Of a DNA stretch of 64,000 nt, positions 41,257-50,978 are shown in pieces; the stretch's first letter is position 1, and every line of letters starts with the position of its first letter. The DNA is taken from positions 1 through 64,000 of the forward strand of contig NZ_JACHGT010000024.1 in assembly GCF_014202425.1 (NCBI RefSeq), in the 5' to 3' direction. Below the pieces are notes generated by a model. That model saw nothing but the letters and a program-made list of their open reading frames with translations, was not told where the DNA came from and ran no database searches. The DNA comes from Phytomonospora endophytica (GTDB taxonomy: Bacteria > Actinomycetota > Actinomycetes > Mycobacteriales > Micromonosporaceae). Made by a program: the position numbers and the translations under genes.

Positions 41257-42293
41257 CGCGGCGTCGGGACGGTCGCCAGCAGCGAGTTCAGCACGTCGTC
41301 GGAGGCGATGCCCTCCAGCTCGGCCTCGGGCCGCACCTGGATCCGGTGACGCAGGCACGGGCGGGTCAGGGACTTCACGTCGTCGGGAGTCACGTAGTCG
41401 CGCCCGGCCAGCCACGCCCACGCCTTCGACGCGTTGAGCAGCGCCGTCGCCGCACGCGGCGAGGCGCCCAGGGACAGCGACGGCGAGTGCCGGGTGGCCT
41501 GCGTGATGTCGACGATGTAGCCCATGACCGGGTCGGCGACCTGCGTCGCGGCGACCGCGCGTTGCGCGGCGGCGATGTCCTCGCCGGTCGCGACGGCCCG
41601 CACACCGGCGGCCGCGAGGTCGCGCGGGTCGAAACCGGCGTGGTGCTTGCGCAGCACGTTCAGCTCCTCCTCGCGGGAGGGCGGGTCGACGGTCAGCTTC
41701 AGCAGGAACCGGTCCAGCTGCGCCTCGGGCAGCGGGTAGGTCCCCTCGTACTCGACCGGGTTCTGCGTCGCCGCGACCAGGAACGGCTCGGGCAGCGGAC
41801 GCGGCTTGCCCTCGACGGTTACCTGCCGCTCCTCCATGACCTCCAGCAGCGCGGCCTGCGTCTTCGGGGGCGTGCGGTTGATCTCGTCGGCCAGCAGCAG
41901 GTTCGTGAACACCGGGCCGGGCCGGAAGTCGAAGTTCGACGAATGCGTGTCGTAGATCAGCGAGCCCGTCACGTCACCCGGCATCAGGTCGGGCGTGAAC
42001 TGGAGCCGCTTGGTGTCCAGCGACAATGCGGCCGCCAGGGTCCGCACGATCAGGGTCTTGGCCACACCCGGCACGCCCTCAAGGAGGATGTGCCCCCGGC
42101 ACAGCAGCCCGATGACCAGCCCGGACACCGTCGACTGCTGCCCGACGATGACCTTGCCGACCTCGTCACGCAGACGGCCGAGGGCCGCCCGCGCGCGGGC
42201 CGTGTCGGCCGGGCTGACCTGCGGCGCCGCCGCGACGGGCGCGGAGCCGGACCACTTCGCGCCGGCCGTGGCGCTGACGGGATTCTCGGTCAC
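41253..42293 (-). CDS. MoxR-family AAA ATPase
   Basis: 346-residue AAA+ chaperone. About 30 unstructured N-terminal residues, then VIVGQQSTVSGLVIGLLCRG, Walker A GVPGVAKT (73-80), PDLMPGDVTGSLIYD, Walker B LLADEINR, the ATQNP sensor loop and YPLPEAQLDRFLLKL with the arginine finger. The lid domain (RHSPSLSLGASPRAATALLNASKAWA) completes a full-length member. It acts on DUF58/vWA partners; the operon context fixes it as an envelope-associated MoxR. The GTG start overlaps the DUF4350 stop. Confidence 0.93.
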   Translation of the reverse strand: MTENPVSATAGAKWSGSAPVAAAPQVSPADTARARAALGRLRDEVGKVIVGQQSTVSGLVIGLLCRGHILLEGVPGVAKTLIVRTLAAALSLDTKRLQFTPDLMPGDVTGSLIYDTHSSNFDFRPGPVFTNLLLADEINRTPPKTQAALLEVMEERQVTVEGKPRPLPEPFLVAATQNPVEYEGTYPLPEAQLDRFLLKLTVDPPSREEELNVLRKHHAGFDPRDLAAAGVRAVATGEDIAAAQRAVAATQVADPVMGYIVDITQATRHSPSLSLGASPRAATALLNASKAWAWLAGRDYVTPDDVKSLTRPCLRHRIQVRPEAELEGIASDDVLNSLLATVPTPR

Positions 42294-43591
42294 CTTCGGT
42301 GCCGCCTTTCATGAGGGCGCTCGCCGAGGACGGCGTGCTCCAGGGAGTCGAGCGCGTGGATCGAGTTGAGCAGGTCCTGGTCGGAGCCGGGCGGCGGCCC
42401 GAACAGGATCATGCGCACTTGCTGCCGGTCCCGTCCGGCGCGGGCGGCGACGGTCTCCACGATCTGGCCGAGGTCGGCCTTCGAGGACAGGCCGACCGCG
42501 GGCAGGATCCGGTGCAGGGCGCCGTCGCGCATGGCGCTGAGCGCGGCCTCGCGCCCGTCGCCGCGCCGGTAGAGGCGGGCGCGGCCGTAGACGGTCTCGG
42601 CGGCCGGGACCTGCACCGGCAGGGGTTCCACGACCGGCGGGCCGAGCCGGCGGCCCCGGGCCAGCGCGGCGAGCGCGAACACGATGAGCAGGCCGATCAG
42701 CGCCGCCCACATCCAGGCCGGGAAGGCCTTGTACAGCGGGTTCTCGGGGCTGCTCGCCTTGGGCGGGACGTAGGGGTCGGGCTCCTGCTCTTCGCCGTCG
42801 TACTTCGGGGGCGGCTCGGACGCGTGCATGTCGAGCCACACCAGATTCGGGCGCGTGGCGAGCATCCCGACGGCCAGCTCGCTGTTCCCGGCGGCGTTGA
42901 TGCGCGCGTTGTCGAAGGGGTCGGCGGCGCCGACGACGACGATCTCGGGCATCTCCTCGACGGAGGGGACGGTGACCATGGAGCCGTCGTAGCAGGGCAC
43001 GCCGATGGTGACCGGCTGCATGCCCTTGGGCGGGTCCGGTGCGGCGTAGCGGTCGCGGAACACCTCGGCGGGACCGGCCGCGGCGGCCTCGGGGACGTTG
43101 CAACCGGGCTCGGCGAGCCCGGTGGCGATGCGGCTGTCGGCGACCTGGAGACCCGTCAGCGCCATGAGGCGGAAGGCGCCGGGCCGGACCAGAACGATCC
43201 TGGTGCCCTCCGGCAGGTAGCTCATCTCCAGCAGCTGGTCGGCGCGCACGAAGTCGGGCGCGGGGACGAACAGGGTGGTGTTCGGCCGCCCGGCGGCGGC
43301 GAGCGCGTCGGCGACGTTGGTGGCGACGGTCGTGGCGATCCCGCGCTCGGTGAGCCGCTGCGCGAGGACGCTGCCCCCGAAATCGCTCGTGGCGGTGGGG
43401 GACAGGTAGTCCTCGTCACCGGGGGACGGCGTCTCGACCGACACCGCGATCACCGTGAGGATCGCCAGGAGGAACACGACCGCGTAGGGGGTGATCAGTC
43501 GGGGCTTCGACCAGCGGCTCTTCTTCTTGACCGGGCCTTTCGCGGCGGGTGCCGCCTCGACCGTCTCGGGCGGGGGAGTCGTCGTGGTCAT
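42290..43591 (-). CDS. DUF4350 domain membrane protein
   Basis: 433 residues. A Lys-rich cytoplasmic start (KGPVKKKSRWSKPR) is followed by a membrane helix at about 34-50. A large extracytoplasmic region holds the DUF4350 domain (GGSVLAQRLTERGIATTVAT and TTLFVPAPDFVRADQLLEM), a GATase-like fold without obvious catalytic residues. A second helix is at about 314-333 (WMWAALIGLLIVFALAALA), and a cytoplasmic tail ends in PHERRHRR. Part of the MoxR operon, probably the surface component. Confidence 0.85.
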   Translation of the reverse strand: MTTTTPPPETVEAAPAAKGPVKKKSRWSKPRLITPYAVVFLLAILTVIAVSVETPSPGDEDYLSPTATSDFGGSVLAQRLTERGIATTVATNVADALAAAGRPNTTLFVPAPDFVRADQLLEMSYLPEGTRIVLVRPGAFRLMALTGLQVADSRIATGLAEPGCNVPEAAAAGPAEVFRDRYAAPDPPKGMQPVTIGVPCYDGSMVTVPSVEEMPEIVVVGAADPFDNARINAAGNSELAVGMLATRPNLVWLDMHASEPPPKYDGEEQEPDPYVPPKASSPENPLYKAFPAWMWAALIGLLIVFALAALARGRRLGPPVVEPLPVQVPAAETVYGRARLYRRGDGREAALSAMRDGALHRILPAVGLSSKADLGQIVETVAARAGRDRQQVRMILFGPPPGSDQDLLNSIHALDSLEHAVLGERPHERRHRR

Positions 43592-44163
43592 GTCGCGCTC
43601 CCGGCGAGGCGGCCGCCCGCGGCGGCGGAGATCGTCGCGTCGAGCTCGGCCATGCGCTCCACGTGCCCGGCGTCGGCCTCGTGCTGGCCGTACCAGATGT
43701 CGGAGAAGATCCGCGCGGCCTCGTCCATGGCGACCGCCGCCGGGGGCAGCGCCGCCGAGGCGGCCGCGGCCAGTTCGGTGACCGTCCAGCCCGGGCGGTG
43801 GTCGATGAGCTCGCGGTCGATGAGGTCGCGGACGCTCGCGCGCAGCCACTCGCGCACGGCGCGGCGGTGATCGCCGGCGGCGGCGTAGGCGCGGGCACGC
43901 GCGCGCAGCTGGTCGGAGGGGAGGTCGGGGACTTCGTCGTCGAGGACTTCGGCGGCCTTGTCGTACTCGACGACGCCGTCGTACCTGCGCTCCCGCCGCA
44001 GCCAGCCCGTGCCGTGCGAGAACAGCGCGACGACCGTGGCCAGGATCAGCAGCGTCAGCAGCAGCCCGCCGACGCCGAGGGGGTACCAGTCGGAGATGTC
44101 GGCGACCAGCTGCGACCACCAGCGCGCGATTCCGCCCGAGACGGGCCCGTCGTTCTCGCTCAC
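43588..44163 (-). CDS. DUF4129 domain membrane protein
   Basis: 191 residues with one membrane helix (about 29-50) and a cytoplasmic four-helix DUF4129 domain: AYAAAGDHRRAVREWLRASV, then RELIDHRPGWTVTELAAAAS and FSDIWYGQHEADAGHVERM. In homologous operons DUF4129 is often fused to a transglutaminase; here it is free-standing and no transglutaminase is present. The GTG start overlaps the previous stop and its own stop overlaps the DUF4350 ATG. Confidence 0.85.
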   Translation of the reverse strand: MSENDGPVSGGIARWWSQLVADISDWYPLGVGGLLLTLLILATVVALFSHGTGWLRRERRYDGVVEYDKAAEVLDDEVPDLPSDQLRARARAYAAAGDHRRAVREWLRASVRDLIDRELIDHRPGWTVTELAAAASAALPPAAVAMDEAARIFSDIWYGQHEADAGHVERMAELDATISAAAGGRLAGSAT

Positions 44164-45044
44164 CGCGGCGGCCCTCCGTGCGGCGGGTACACGAGCATCC
44201 GCGGCGGCGCGAGGTTCGGGGCGTCGCCGCGGGCCGCGGCCCGGGTCAAGACGATGTCGAGGCCTTCGGTGCGGATGCGCGTCTCGATCAGGGTCACGGC
44301 GTCGAGGCACGCGAGCATCGCGTAGGCCATGGTGTTGATGGCGAGGTAGGCGCCGCCCAGGACGAGCAGCAGGTTCCCCTCCAGGATCGACGAGTAGGAC
44401 GCGATCTGGTCGGCCGCCGACCAGGCACCGCAGGTGATGGCCAGGCGCACCAGCAGCCACGAGCCGTATCCGAGCAGCCGGACGCCCGCCGCGCGGCAGC
44501 CCGCGCGCCCGGCGAGGGCGAGGCCGCGGCCGATCGCGGTCCCCAGTGGGGCTCCGTCGATGATCAGGACGGGCACGATGAGCCCGCCGAAGGCGTAGAC
44601 GACGAACCACGGCAGCCCGCACATCGCCGCGGTGAGCGCGGCGACCGGCGCGATGATCACCGCCACGACCACCACCCGCCCCCACGGCACGCCGCGCACG
44701 TACAGCTCGGCGAAACCGGGGGCGGGACGGTCGAGGACCGTCGCCAGCGCCGCCCGGCTCGCGGGCACGCCAAGGACGGTGATGATGAGGATCTCCGTGG
44801 TCAGCCCGGCGATCATCCACAGCCACAGCACGGTCGGTTCGCCGAAGAGGTCGGAGGAGTACCTCGGGGCCAGCGCGTCCTGCGTCGACAGCCGCATCCA
44901 GGTCATGATGACCTGCTCGACGGCCGCGAGGCCGAAGGAACCGGCCAGCAGGGGCTTCCAGTGGGCGCGCAGCAGCGTGGCGGCGGCGTCGAGCAGCTCG
45001 CCGACGGTCATCGGGCGCAACGGGAGCACCTGCGTGCCGCTCAC
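44160..45044 (-). CDS. Polytopic membrane protein, first gene of MoxR operon
   Basis: 294 residues with about six membrane helices after a short N-terminal segment LRPMTVGELLDAAATLLRAH. That segment is typical of the glycerophosphodiesterase-like membrane domain/DUF7544-type proteins that precede MoxR operons in actinomycetes; the family name is from memory and tentative. The GTG at 45044 has GAGAGGGG upstream; ATG at 45011 is an alternative. Its stop overlaps the DUF4129 start. It probably anchors the complex. Confidence 0.75.
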   Translation of the reverse strand: MSGTQVLPLRPMTVGELLDAAATLLRAHWKPLLAGSFGLAAVEQVIMTWMRLSTQDALAPRYSSDLFGEPTVLWLWMIAGLTTEILIITVLGVPASRAALATVLDRPAPGFAELYVRGVPWGRVVVVAVIIAPVAALTAAMCGLPWFVVYAFGGLIVPVLIIDGAPLGTAIGRGLALAGRAGCRAAGVRLLGYGSWLLVRLAITCGAWSAADQIASYSSILEGNLLLVLGGAYLAINTMAYAMLACLDAVTLIETRIRTEGLDIVLTRAAARGDAPNLAPPRMLVYPPHGGPPR

Positions 45045-45291
45045 CTGGTCCCCTCTCCGACGCCCGGTGGTGCCCGCCCATCGTGCCATGGCCGCGCTCG
45101 TGGCCGCGGGAGCGCTGTCACGGGGTCCGCGACCTCGCCGGCCGGGCCGTCCACACCGCCCGTTCACCTGGCCGTTCGGGTGGTAACGAGACTCACAACG
45201 CGCAAAATGTCATGATCAGGACTGATTCGTCTCTTAACAGTGAGTAACCCCCACCGCCACGATTGCAAGATTTATTCATCGGGATGGAACT
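45045..45291. promoter_or_regulatory. Divergent promoter region, MoxR operon and mtrA
   Basis: AT-richer than its surroundings between about 45180 and 45290. GTAACG and CACAACG occur in tandem at about 45182-45199, and GAGTAACC at about 45242. They could be sites for MtrA or a related regulator, but I cannot verify a motif. Confidence 0.35.
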
Positions 45292-45990
<699 letters not shown>

Positions 45991-45998
45991 ACCGAGCC

Positions 45999-47693
45999 TT
46001 GCCCTCCGCGTTCACCCCTCCCTGGCGACGGCCGAAAGTCCGGGCGCTGCTGAGGCGTACCTACCGCGCCTCGCTGCGCATGGCGCGGCCGATCATCCGG
46101 ACGTGGCGCGGGTCCCTCCAGCTGCGGGTTGTGGCGATCACCCTGGTGACCACGACGCTGCTGGTGGCGATGTTCGGCCTGATCGTCGGCAAGAGCATCA
46201 CCGACCGCCTGGTGAACAACAAGATCCAGAACTCGCAGGCCGTGGTGGTCGGTGGCCGTGAACAGGCCATCAAGGAACTGTCCTCCCTCGTCGGCCCGCA
46301 GGACACCGCGCTGCCGCGAGTCGCGACCGAGCTGGTCAAGACCCTCGCCACCCAGCCCACCCAGCCCGGCAGCCGCTACGAGGTCCTGCTGGTCCCCGAC
46401 CCCCGCATCGGCGACGCCGTCGCGCCCTTCCGGCAAGGCTTCGGGCACCCCGCCAAGGCCGAGACGATGGTGGTACCCGACGACCTGCGCGCCATGGTCG
46501 CCGACGGGCACAGCGGCTACCAGCTGACCTCCGCCACCTTCGACCAGGCGCCGGTGAGCCCGTTCCTCGTCTTCGGGACACCCCTGAGCACGAACTCGAT
46601 CGGGTTCCAGCTCTATTACTTCTTCCCCCTGGAGAACGAGGCCGCGGTCAGCGACCTGGTCAGCAAGACCCTCTTCCTCGGCGGAGCGGCGCTCGTCATC
46701 CTCCTGGCCCTGCTGGCCGCGCTGGTCACACGCCTGGTCGTGACGCCCGTACGCGTCGCCGCACGCACGGCCCAGCGCCTGTCGGCGGGCCTGCTGCACG
46801 AGCGGATGACCGTCAAGGGCGCCGACGACCTCGCCAGACTCGCCGGGTCCTTCAACCTCATGGCCGAGAACCTCCAGCAGCAGATCGTCCGCCTCGAAGA
46901 GATGTCGCGCCTCCAGCGGCGCTTCACCTCCGACGTCTCCCACGAACTGCGCACCCCCCTGACCACCGTCCGGATGGCCGCCGACCTGCTGCACTCCTCC
47001 CGCGAGGACTTCCCGCCGGAGGCCGCGCGCAGCGCCGAGCTGCTCCAGGACGAACTCAACCGCTTCGAGGACCTGCTCGGCGAACTGCTGGAGATCAGCC
47101 GCTTCGACGCCGGCTTCGCCCAGCTCGACGCCGACGCCGTCGACCTCAACCCGATCGTCCGCTCGGTCGCCGGATCCTTCGCGGCGCTCGCCGACCGCTG
47201 CGGGGTGGAGTTGCGCGTCAGCGTCCCCCGGGCCCCCACGATCGCCGAGGTCGACGGGCGCCGGGTGCAGCGCGTCCTGCGCAACCTCATCGGCAACGCC
47301 GTCGAGCACGCCGAGGGCCGCCCGGTCGACGTGGAGCTCGCCGCGTCGGGCACCGCCGTCGCCGTGACCGTCCGCGACCGCGGTATCGGACTCAAACCCG
47401 GCGAGGAGAAGCTGGTCTTCAACCGCTTCTGGCGCGCCGACCCCTCGCGCGCCCGCCAGACCGGTGGGACGGGCCTCGGCCTGTCGATCAGCGTCGAGGA
47501 CGCCAAGCTGCACGGCGGCTGGCTGGAGGCGGTCGGTGAACCGGGCGTCGGTTCGGTGTTCCGGCTGACGCTGCCGCTGCGCAGTGGTGACCGGCTGCTG
47601 TCCTCGCCGCTGTCGCTGAACCTCGGCGAACCGGCGGTCGAGCCCGCCGGGCAGGAAACGCAGGAGACGGCCGGAGGTGTGCACAGTGGATAG
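45999..47693 (+). CDS. mtrB: Sensor histidine kinase MtrB
   Basis: Cognate membrane kinase of MtrA. Two membrane helices (starting at LQLRVVAITLVTTTLLVAM and at FLGGAALVILLALLAALVT) flank an extracytoplasmic sensor of about 160 residues. HAMP follows, then the H-box FTSDVSHELRTPLTT with the phosphorylated His, the N-box RNLIGNAVEHAEG, DRGIGL, FNRFWRAD and GGTGLGLSIS. The start is uncertain. A TTG at 45999, eight bases after the mtrA stop, opens a high-GC3 segment rich in Arg (564 aa), used here; the first ATG is at 46080 (537 aa). The last bases overlap lpqB. Confidence 0.93.
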   Translation: MPSAFTPPWRRPKVRALLRRTYRASLRMARPIIRTWRGSLQLRVVAITLVTTTLLVAMFGLIVGKSITDRLVNNKIQNSQAVVVGGREQAIKELSSLVGPQDTALPRVATELVKTLATQPTQPGSRYEVLLVPDPRIGDAVAPFRQGFGHPAKAETMVVPDDLRAMVADGHSGYQLTSATFDQAPVSPFLVFGTPLSTNSIGFQLYYFFPLENEAAVSDLVSKTLFLGGAALVILLALLAALVTRLVVTPVRVAARTAQRLSAGLLHERMTVKGADDLARLAGSFNLMAENLQQQIVRLEEMSRLQRRFTSDVSHELRTPLTTVRMAADLLHSSREDFPPEAARSAELLQDELNRFEDLLGELLEISRFDAGFAQLDADAVDLNPIVRSVAGSFAALADRCGVELRVSVPRAPTIAEVDGRRVQRVLRNLIGNAVEHAEGRPVDVELAASGTAVAVTVRDRGIGLKPGEEKLVFNRFWRADPSRARQTGGTGLGLSISVEDAKLHGGWLEAVGEPGVGSVFRLTLPLRSGDRLLSSPLSLNLGEPAVEPAGQETQETAGGVHSG

Positions 47694-49422
47694 GCGCCGA
47701 AGCCCGCTACTGGCGGTCGTCCTGTCGGCGGGCGTGGTCCTGTCGGGCTGCGGTGTGCCCGCGGACGGCCCGGCGACCGAGATCGCCATCGAGCAGAACG
47801 GCGGTTCGGGTTTCAGCGACCCGGGCCCGTCCTCGCTGGAACCCGAGACCGACGCCGGGAACTCGCTGCGGAACTTCCTGGGCGCCGCCGCCGGGATCTC
47901 CACCACGCGCGGGGAACGGCTCAACAAGTTCTTCGTCTCGCCCTCCACCGAACCGATCGAGCAGTCGCAGGTCGTCAACGTCATCCGCCAGACCGACCTC
48001 ACCCAGCTTCCCGACTCGGAGAACGGCCAGGTCAACTACCGTCTGCGGGCCGAGATCGTCGGCGTCTACGACCAGTGGGGCCAGTTGTCGCCGCCGGACG
48101 GCAAGCGCGACTTCACGATGGACTTCCGGCTGGCCAAGGATCAACCAGACGGCAAGTGGCGCCTGGTCGACCGGCCGACGCGGCTCCTGCTCGACGAGGA
48201 GGCGTTCAAAGGCGCGTACATGGTGTCGCCGCTGTACTTCCAGCGCGTGGGTTCCACCGCGCTGGTCCCCGACATCCGCTACACCTACAAGTACGCCACC
48301 GACGACCGCACCCGCGAGGAGCTGGTCGACTGGCTGCTGCACGGCCCGTCGACCTGGCTGTCCCGGGCGGTGACCACGGCCTTCCCGTCGGCGACCAAGC
48401 TCAACAGGCCCCCGACCCAGGTGGGCGGCGCCCTGGTCATCGACCTCGGCAGCGACGCGGTCACCGGCGACGAGGAGAAGATGGCCGCCCAGCTCGCGTG
48501 GACCCTGTGGGATGCCGCGGGCGGGTTGTCCCTGCGGCTGGAACGCAACGCGCAGCCGGTCTTCGAGAGCACCATCAGCGCCTACGCCGACCGGAACCCC
48601 ACGGCGGTCTTCGCCGATGACACGAACTCGGTCCTGCACCGCATCGACAACGGCCTGGTCCTGTCGGCCTCCACCACCGGGAGCGGGCCCTACCAGGGCG
48701 TGGAGGACGCCAAGTACGTCGCCAACAGCGTGTCCCGGCAGCACACCGCGCTCGTGCACGACTCGAACAAGCTCACCGTGTACGTCGTCTCCTCGACGAA
48801 ACTGGCCGAACAGGTCGTGACACCGTTCCCCGTCACCGGCCTGCCCTCGGGCACGGTCGGCAGGCCCACCTGGGTCGGGGAAGAGACGCTGCTGGTGCCG
48901 GTCGGCGGGCGGCTCTACGCGGTCAACGATCGTGGCGGCGGCACCTGGAAGGCGCAGTCGGGCAGCCTCATCAGCGGGGTCGGGCGCGTCTCGGCCGCAC
49001 CCGACGGGGGACGTCTCGCCCTGACCGTCGACGGCCGCGCCTACGTCGTGCCCGTGATCCCGCAAGGCGACGGGACCGTTGAACTGGGCGACCGGCGGCC
49101 CGTCGACCGCGCCTACGACAACGTCGTCGACGTGGGCTGGAGCGAGGAGCACCGCCTCATCCTGCTCAACTCCGGGCCGGAGAACTTCCTGCGCTCGGTC
49201 ACCATCGACAACGTCCAGGTCGAACAGCTCAAGGACAACGGGCCGTCCTTCCCACCGGACTTCCTGACCGTCCTGTGCGACAGTCCCGTCGGCGGACGAT
49301 CGACCTCGGCGAAGGTCTACGTCGTGGTCGACAAGAAGATCTACCAGGCCGAATCACGTCGGCTGCGCGAGCTCCAGAACACCGACGGGACCCCCATGAC
49401 CGGCACGGCGCCCTTCTTCTAG
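47686..49422 (+). CDS. lpqB: Lipoprotein LpqB
   Basis: 578-residue lipoprotein that interacts with the MtrB sensor domain and modulates MtrAB signalling in mycobacteria. Lipobox LSGC at about residues 19-22. A GerMN-type domain (EELVDWLLHGPSTWLSRAV, then TQVGGALVIDLG) lies at about 200-290, followed by the LpqB beta-propeller region (VSRQHTALVHDSNKLTVYVV, GRVSAAPDGGRLALTVDGRA). The GTG at 47686 is chosen because GGAGG is eight bases upstream; it overlaps the mtrB stop by eight bases. The 3' end overlaps the convergent MmcQ/YjbR gene by four bases. Confidence 0.95.
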   Translation: MDRRRSPLLAVVLSAGVVLSGCGVPADGPATEIAIEQNGGSGFSDPGPSSLEPETDAGNSLRNFLGAAAGISTTRGERLNKFFVSPSTEPIEQSQVVNVIRQTDLTQLPDSENGQVNYRLRAEIVGVYDQWGQLSPPDGKRDFTMDFRLAKDQPDGKWRLVDRPTRLLLDEEAFKGAYMVSPLYFQRVGSTALVPDIRYTYKYATDDRTREELVDWLLHGPSTWLSRAVTTAFPSATKLNRPPTQVGGALVIDLGSDAVTGDEEKMAAQLAWTLWDAAGGLSLRLERNAQPVFESTISAYADRNPTAVFADDTNSVLHRIDNGLVLSASTTGSGPYQGVEDAKYVANSVSRQHTALVHDSNKLTVYVVSSTKLAEQVVTPFPVTGLPSGTVGRPTWVGEETLLVPVGGRLYAVNDRGGGTWKAQSGSLISGVGRVSAAPDGGRLALTVDGRAYVVPVIPQGDGTVELGDRRPVDRAYDNVVDVGWSEEHRLILLNSGPENFLRSVTIDNVQVEQLKDNGPSFPPDFLTVLCDSPVGGRSTSAKVYVVVDKKIYQAESRRLRELQNTDGTPMTGTAPFF

Positions 49423-49772
49423 ACCGCGCCACCGTCGTAGGTGTCCACCAGGTCCTTCGGGGCCGTGGCCCGCCAGGCGTGCTCGACCAGCTCGGCGAAA
49501 CGGTCGGCGGGTGCCCGCGCGAGGTCCACCCGCAGGCCCACGAAGACGCGCCCGTGCTCGGTGCGCCACACCTCTTCGTACACGTCGGGGTCCTCGGCGA
49601 CCGCTATCGCCGCCTCCTGCCTGCCCACCGCGATCACCGCGTGGGTCTCGCCCCGCTCGTGCCGCACGAAGTCGACGCCGCCGACCAGGAAACTCGGCTG
49701 CCGGTAGTGCACCCCCTCCACGACCTCCGGGAGGGCGGTGGCGAGTTTGCGGATGTCGTCGAGTCCGATCAC
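49419..49772 (-). CDS. MmcQ/YjbR family protein
   Basis: 117-residue protein of the MmcQ/YjbR family. Features: LATALPEVVEGVHYRQPSFL, a central strand pair with VDFVRHERGETHAVIAVG, then VFVGLRVDLARAPADRFAEL and the C-terminal helix WRATAPKDLVD, the usual APK/APKRL-type ending. Some members are described as DNA-binding with a CyaY-like fold; molecular function is not known. GTG start with GAGGGG upstream. A monocistronic unit inserted between lpqB and comF. Confidence 0.85.
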   Translation of the reverse strand: MIGLDDIRKLATALPEVVEGVHYRQPSFLVGGVDFVRHERGETHAVIAVGRQEAAIAVAEDPDVYEEVWRTEHGRVFVGLRVDLARAPADRFAELVEHAWRATAPKDLVDTYDGGAV

Positions 49773-49948
49773 GTGCGAACCCCTCGCGAGCGGCGGCGGA
49801 TCTCCTGCGCACGATACCGCCTGGAGGATGCGCGCGACGGGGCTCGATGCCAGGGTCATCCGCAAGAGTTGTCCACAAGCGGTCGGTTGTCCACAGGGTC
49901 GCCCACCGAGCACTGGCGGCGCGGCCCGGCGGAGGGGAAGGTCGAGCC

Positions 49949-50623
49949 ATGTCCTCACCGAAGACCTCGACCCTCCGCGCGATCGCCGACCTCGTCCTCC
50001 CGCAGTCCTGCGCGGGCTGCGGGAGGCGCCCCCTCCCGGGCCTGTGCGCGCCATGCCTGCTCACCCTGGAGACCCGGACACCGGCGTCCACAGCCCCCGA
50101 CCCGCCGCCCCGGGGCATGCCGCCCTGCGTCGCCGCCGGCCTCTACGCCGGAGTGCTCGCCGAGGTGATCATCGCCTACAAGGAACGCGGCCGCCACGAC
50201 CTCACCCGCCCCCTCGCCGCCCTGCTCGCGCGCTCGATCGCGCTCGCCGACGACACCGGCGCGCCCGTCCTCGTGCCCGTCCCGACCACCTTCGCGGCCC
50301 GCCGCAGACGCGGCAGCGACCACCTCCGCCCACTCGCCGAGGCCGCGGCCCGCCTCGTCGGCGGCACGGTCGCCCCATGCCTGCGCGCCCGGCGTCGGCC
50401 GGACTCCGTCGGCCTCGACCGGGGAGCCCGCCTGCGCGCCGCGCGCGGCGCCTACGCGCCCCGCTTCGCCGGCCGCCCGAGACGCGGCACCCCCGTGCTG
50501 ATCGTCGACGACGTCCTCACCTCCGGGGCCACCCTGAGCGAGGTCGCCCGCACGCTCACCACGATGGGACTGCGCCCGGTCGGGGCGGCCGTCCTCGCCG
50601 TCGCCGGGAGGCGCGCGAAATAG
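49949..50623 (+). CDS. ComF family phosphoribosyltransferase-like protein
   Basis: 224 residues. An N-terminal zinc ribbon has Cys pairs (CAGCGRRPLPGLCAPC), then AAGLYAGVLAEVIIAYKERG and a type I phosphoribosyltransferase domain with the PRPP loop VLIVDDVLTSGATLSE. In competent bacteria ComF helps process imported single-stranded DNA; in actinomycetes it sits conserved between lpqB and hpf and its role is unproved. GGAGGGGAAGG lies upstream of the ATG. Length is typical. Confidence 0.92.
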   Translation: MSSPKTSTLRAIADLVLPQSCAGCGRRPLPGLCAPCLLTLETRTPASTAPDPPPRGMPPCVAAGLYAGVLAEVIIAYKERGRHDLTRPLAALLARSIALADDTGAPVLVPVPTTFAARRRRGSDHLRPLAEAAARLVGGTVAPCLRARRRPDSVGLDRGARLRAARGAYAPRFAGRPRRGTPVLIVDDVLTSGATLSEVARTLTTMGLRPVGAAVLAVAGRRAK

Positions 50624-50978
50624 GGTGTGCCGACCTGGGAATCCGGGCGAATCCGCGGCCGTCCGGGCTTAACCTGTGGATACACCCCAGCAAGACCTTC
50701 AGGTGATTCACAGGCGTCCGACCGGTGACATCCAGGTGATCAGCGGTTAGTGTCTAAGGATCGCGGGAAGGTAACGCGATGGTCTCGAACAGGCCGACAC
50801 GGACAGACGTCGTACGGACAACGTACGGACGCGATGTCGGCCCGCTGGAGAGGAGGTCCGATCTTGCACACACCGGCCCCCGTGTCTTCCCCAGGCGGCC
50901 GGACATCCGAAGAGATCCCGGTTAACCCCTTGGTTAACCCAACGTGAGATCACATGATGATCGCGTGGGAGGTCAGGC
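50624..50978. promoter_or_regulatory. Regulatory region upstream of hpf
   Basis: 355 bases without a gene. It contains two copies of CAGGTGATnCA-like sequence (about 50699 and 50731), two copies of CGTACGGAC (about 50811 and 50823), and two perfect copies of GGTTAACCC at 50930-50938 and 50942-50950. The last pair lies 29-49 bases before the hpf start, so it would overlap a promoter or leader. Confidence 0.5.
50930..50950 (+). repeat. Two copies of GGTTAACCC, period 12
   Basis: Each copy contains the 8-base palindrome GGTTAACC. The spacing of 12 bases would allow two regulator molecules to bind side by side upstream of hpf. Confidence 0.6.

Noticed and set aside
45182-45250. MtrA binding boxes upstream of mtrA
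   Set aside because: GTAACG/CACAACG/GTAACC-like sequences are present, but I cannot confirm a consensus for this lineage, so only a low-confidence region note is given.
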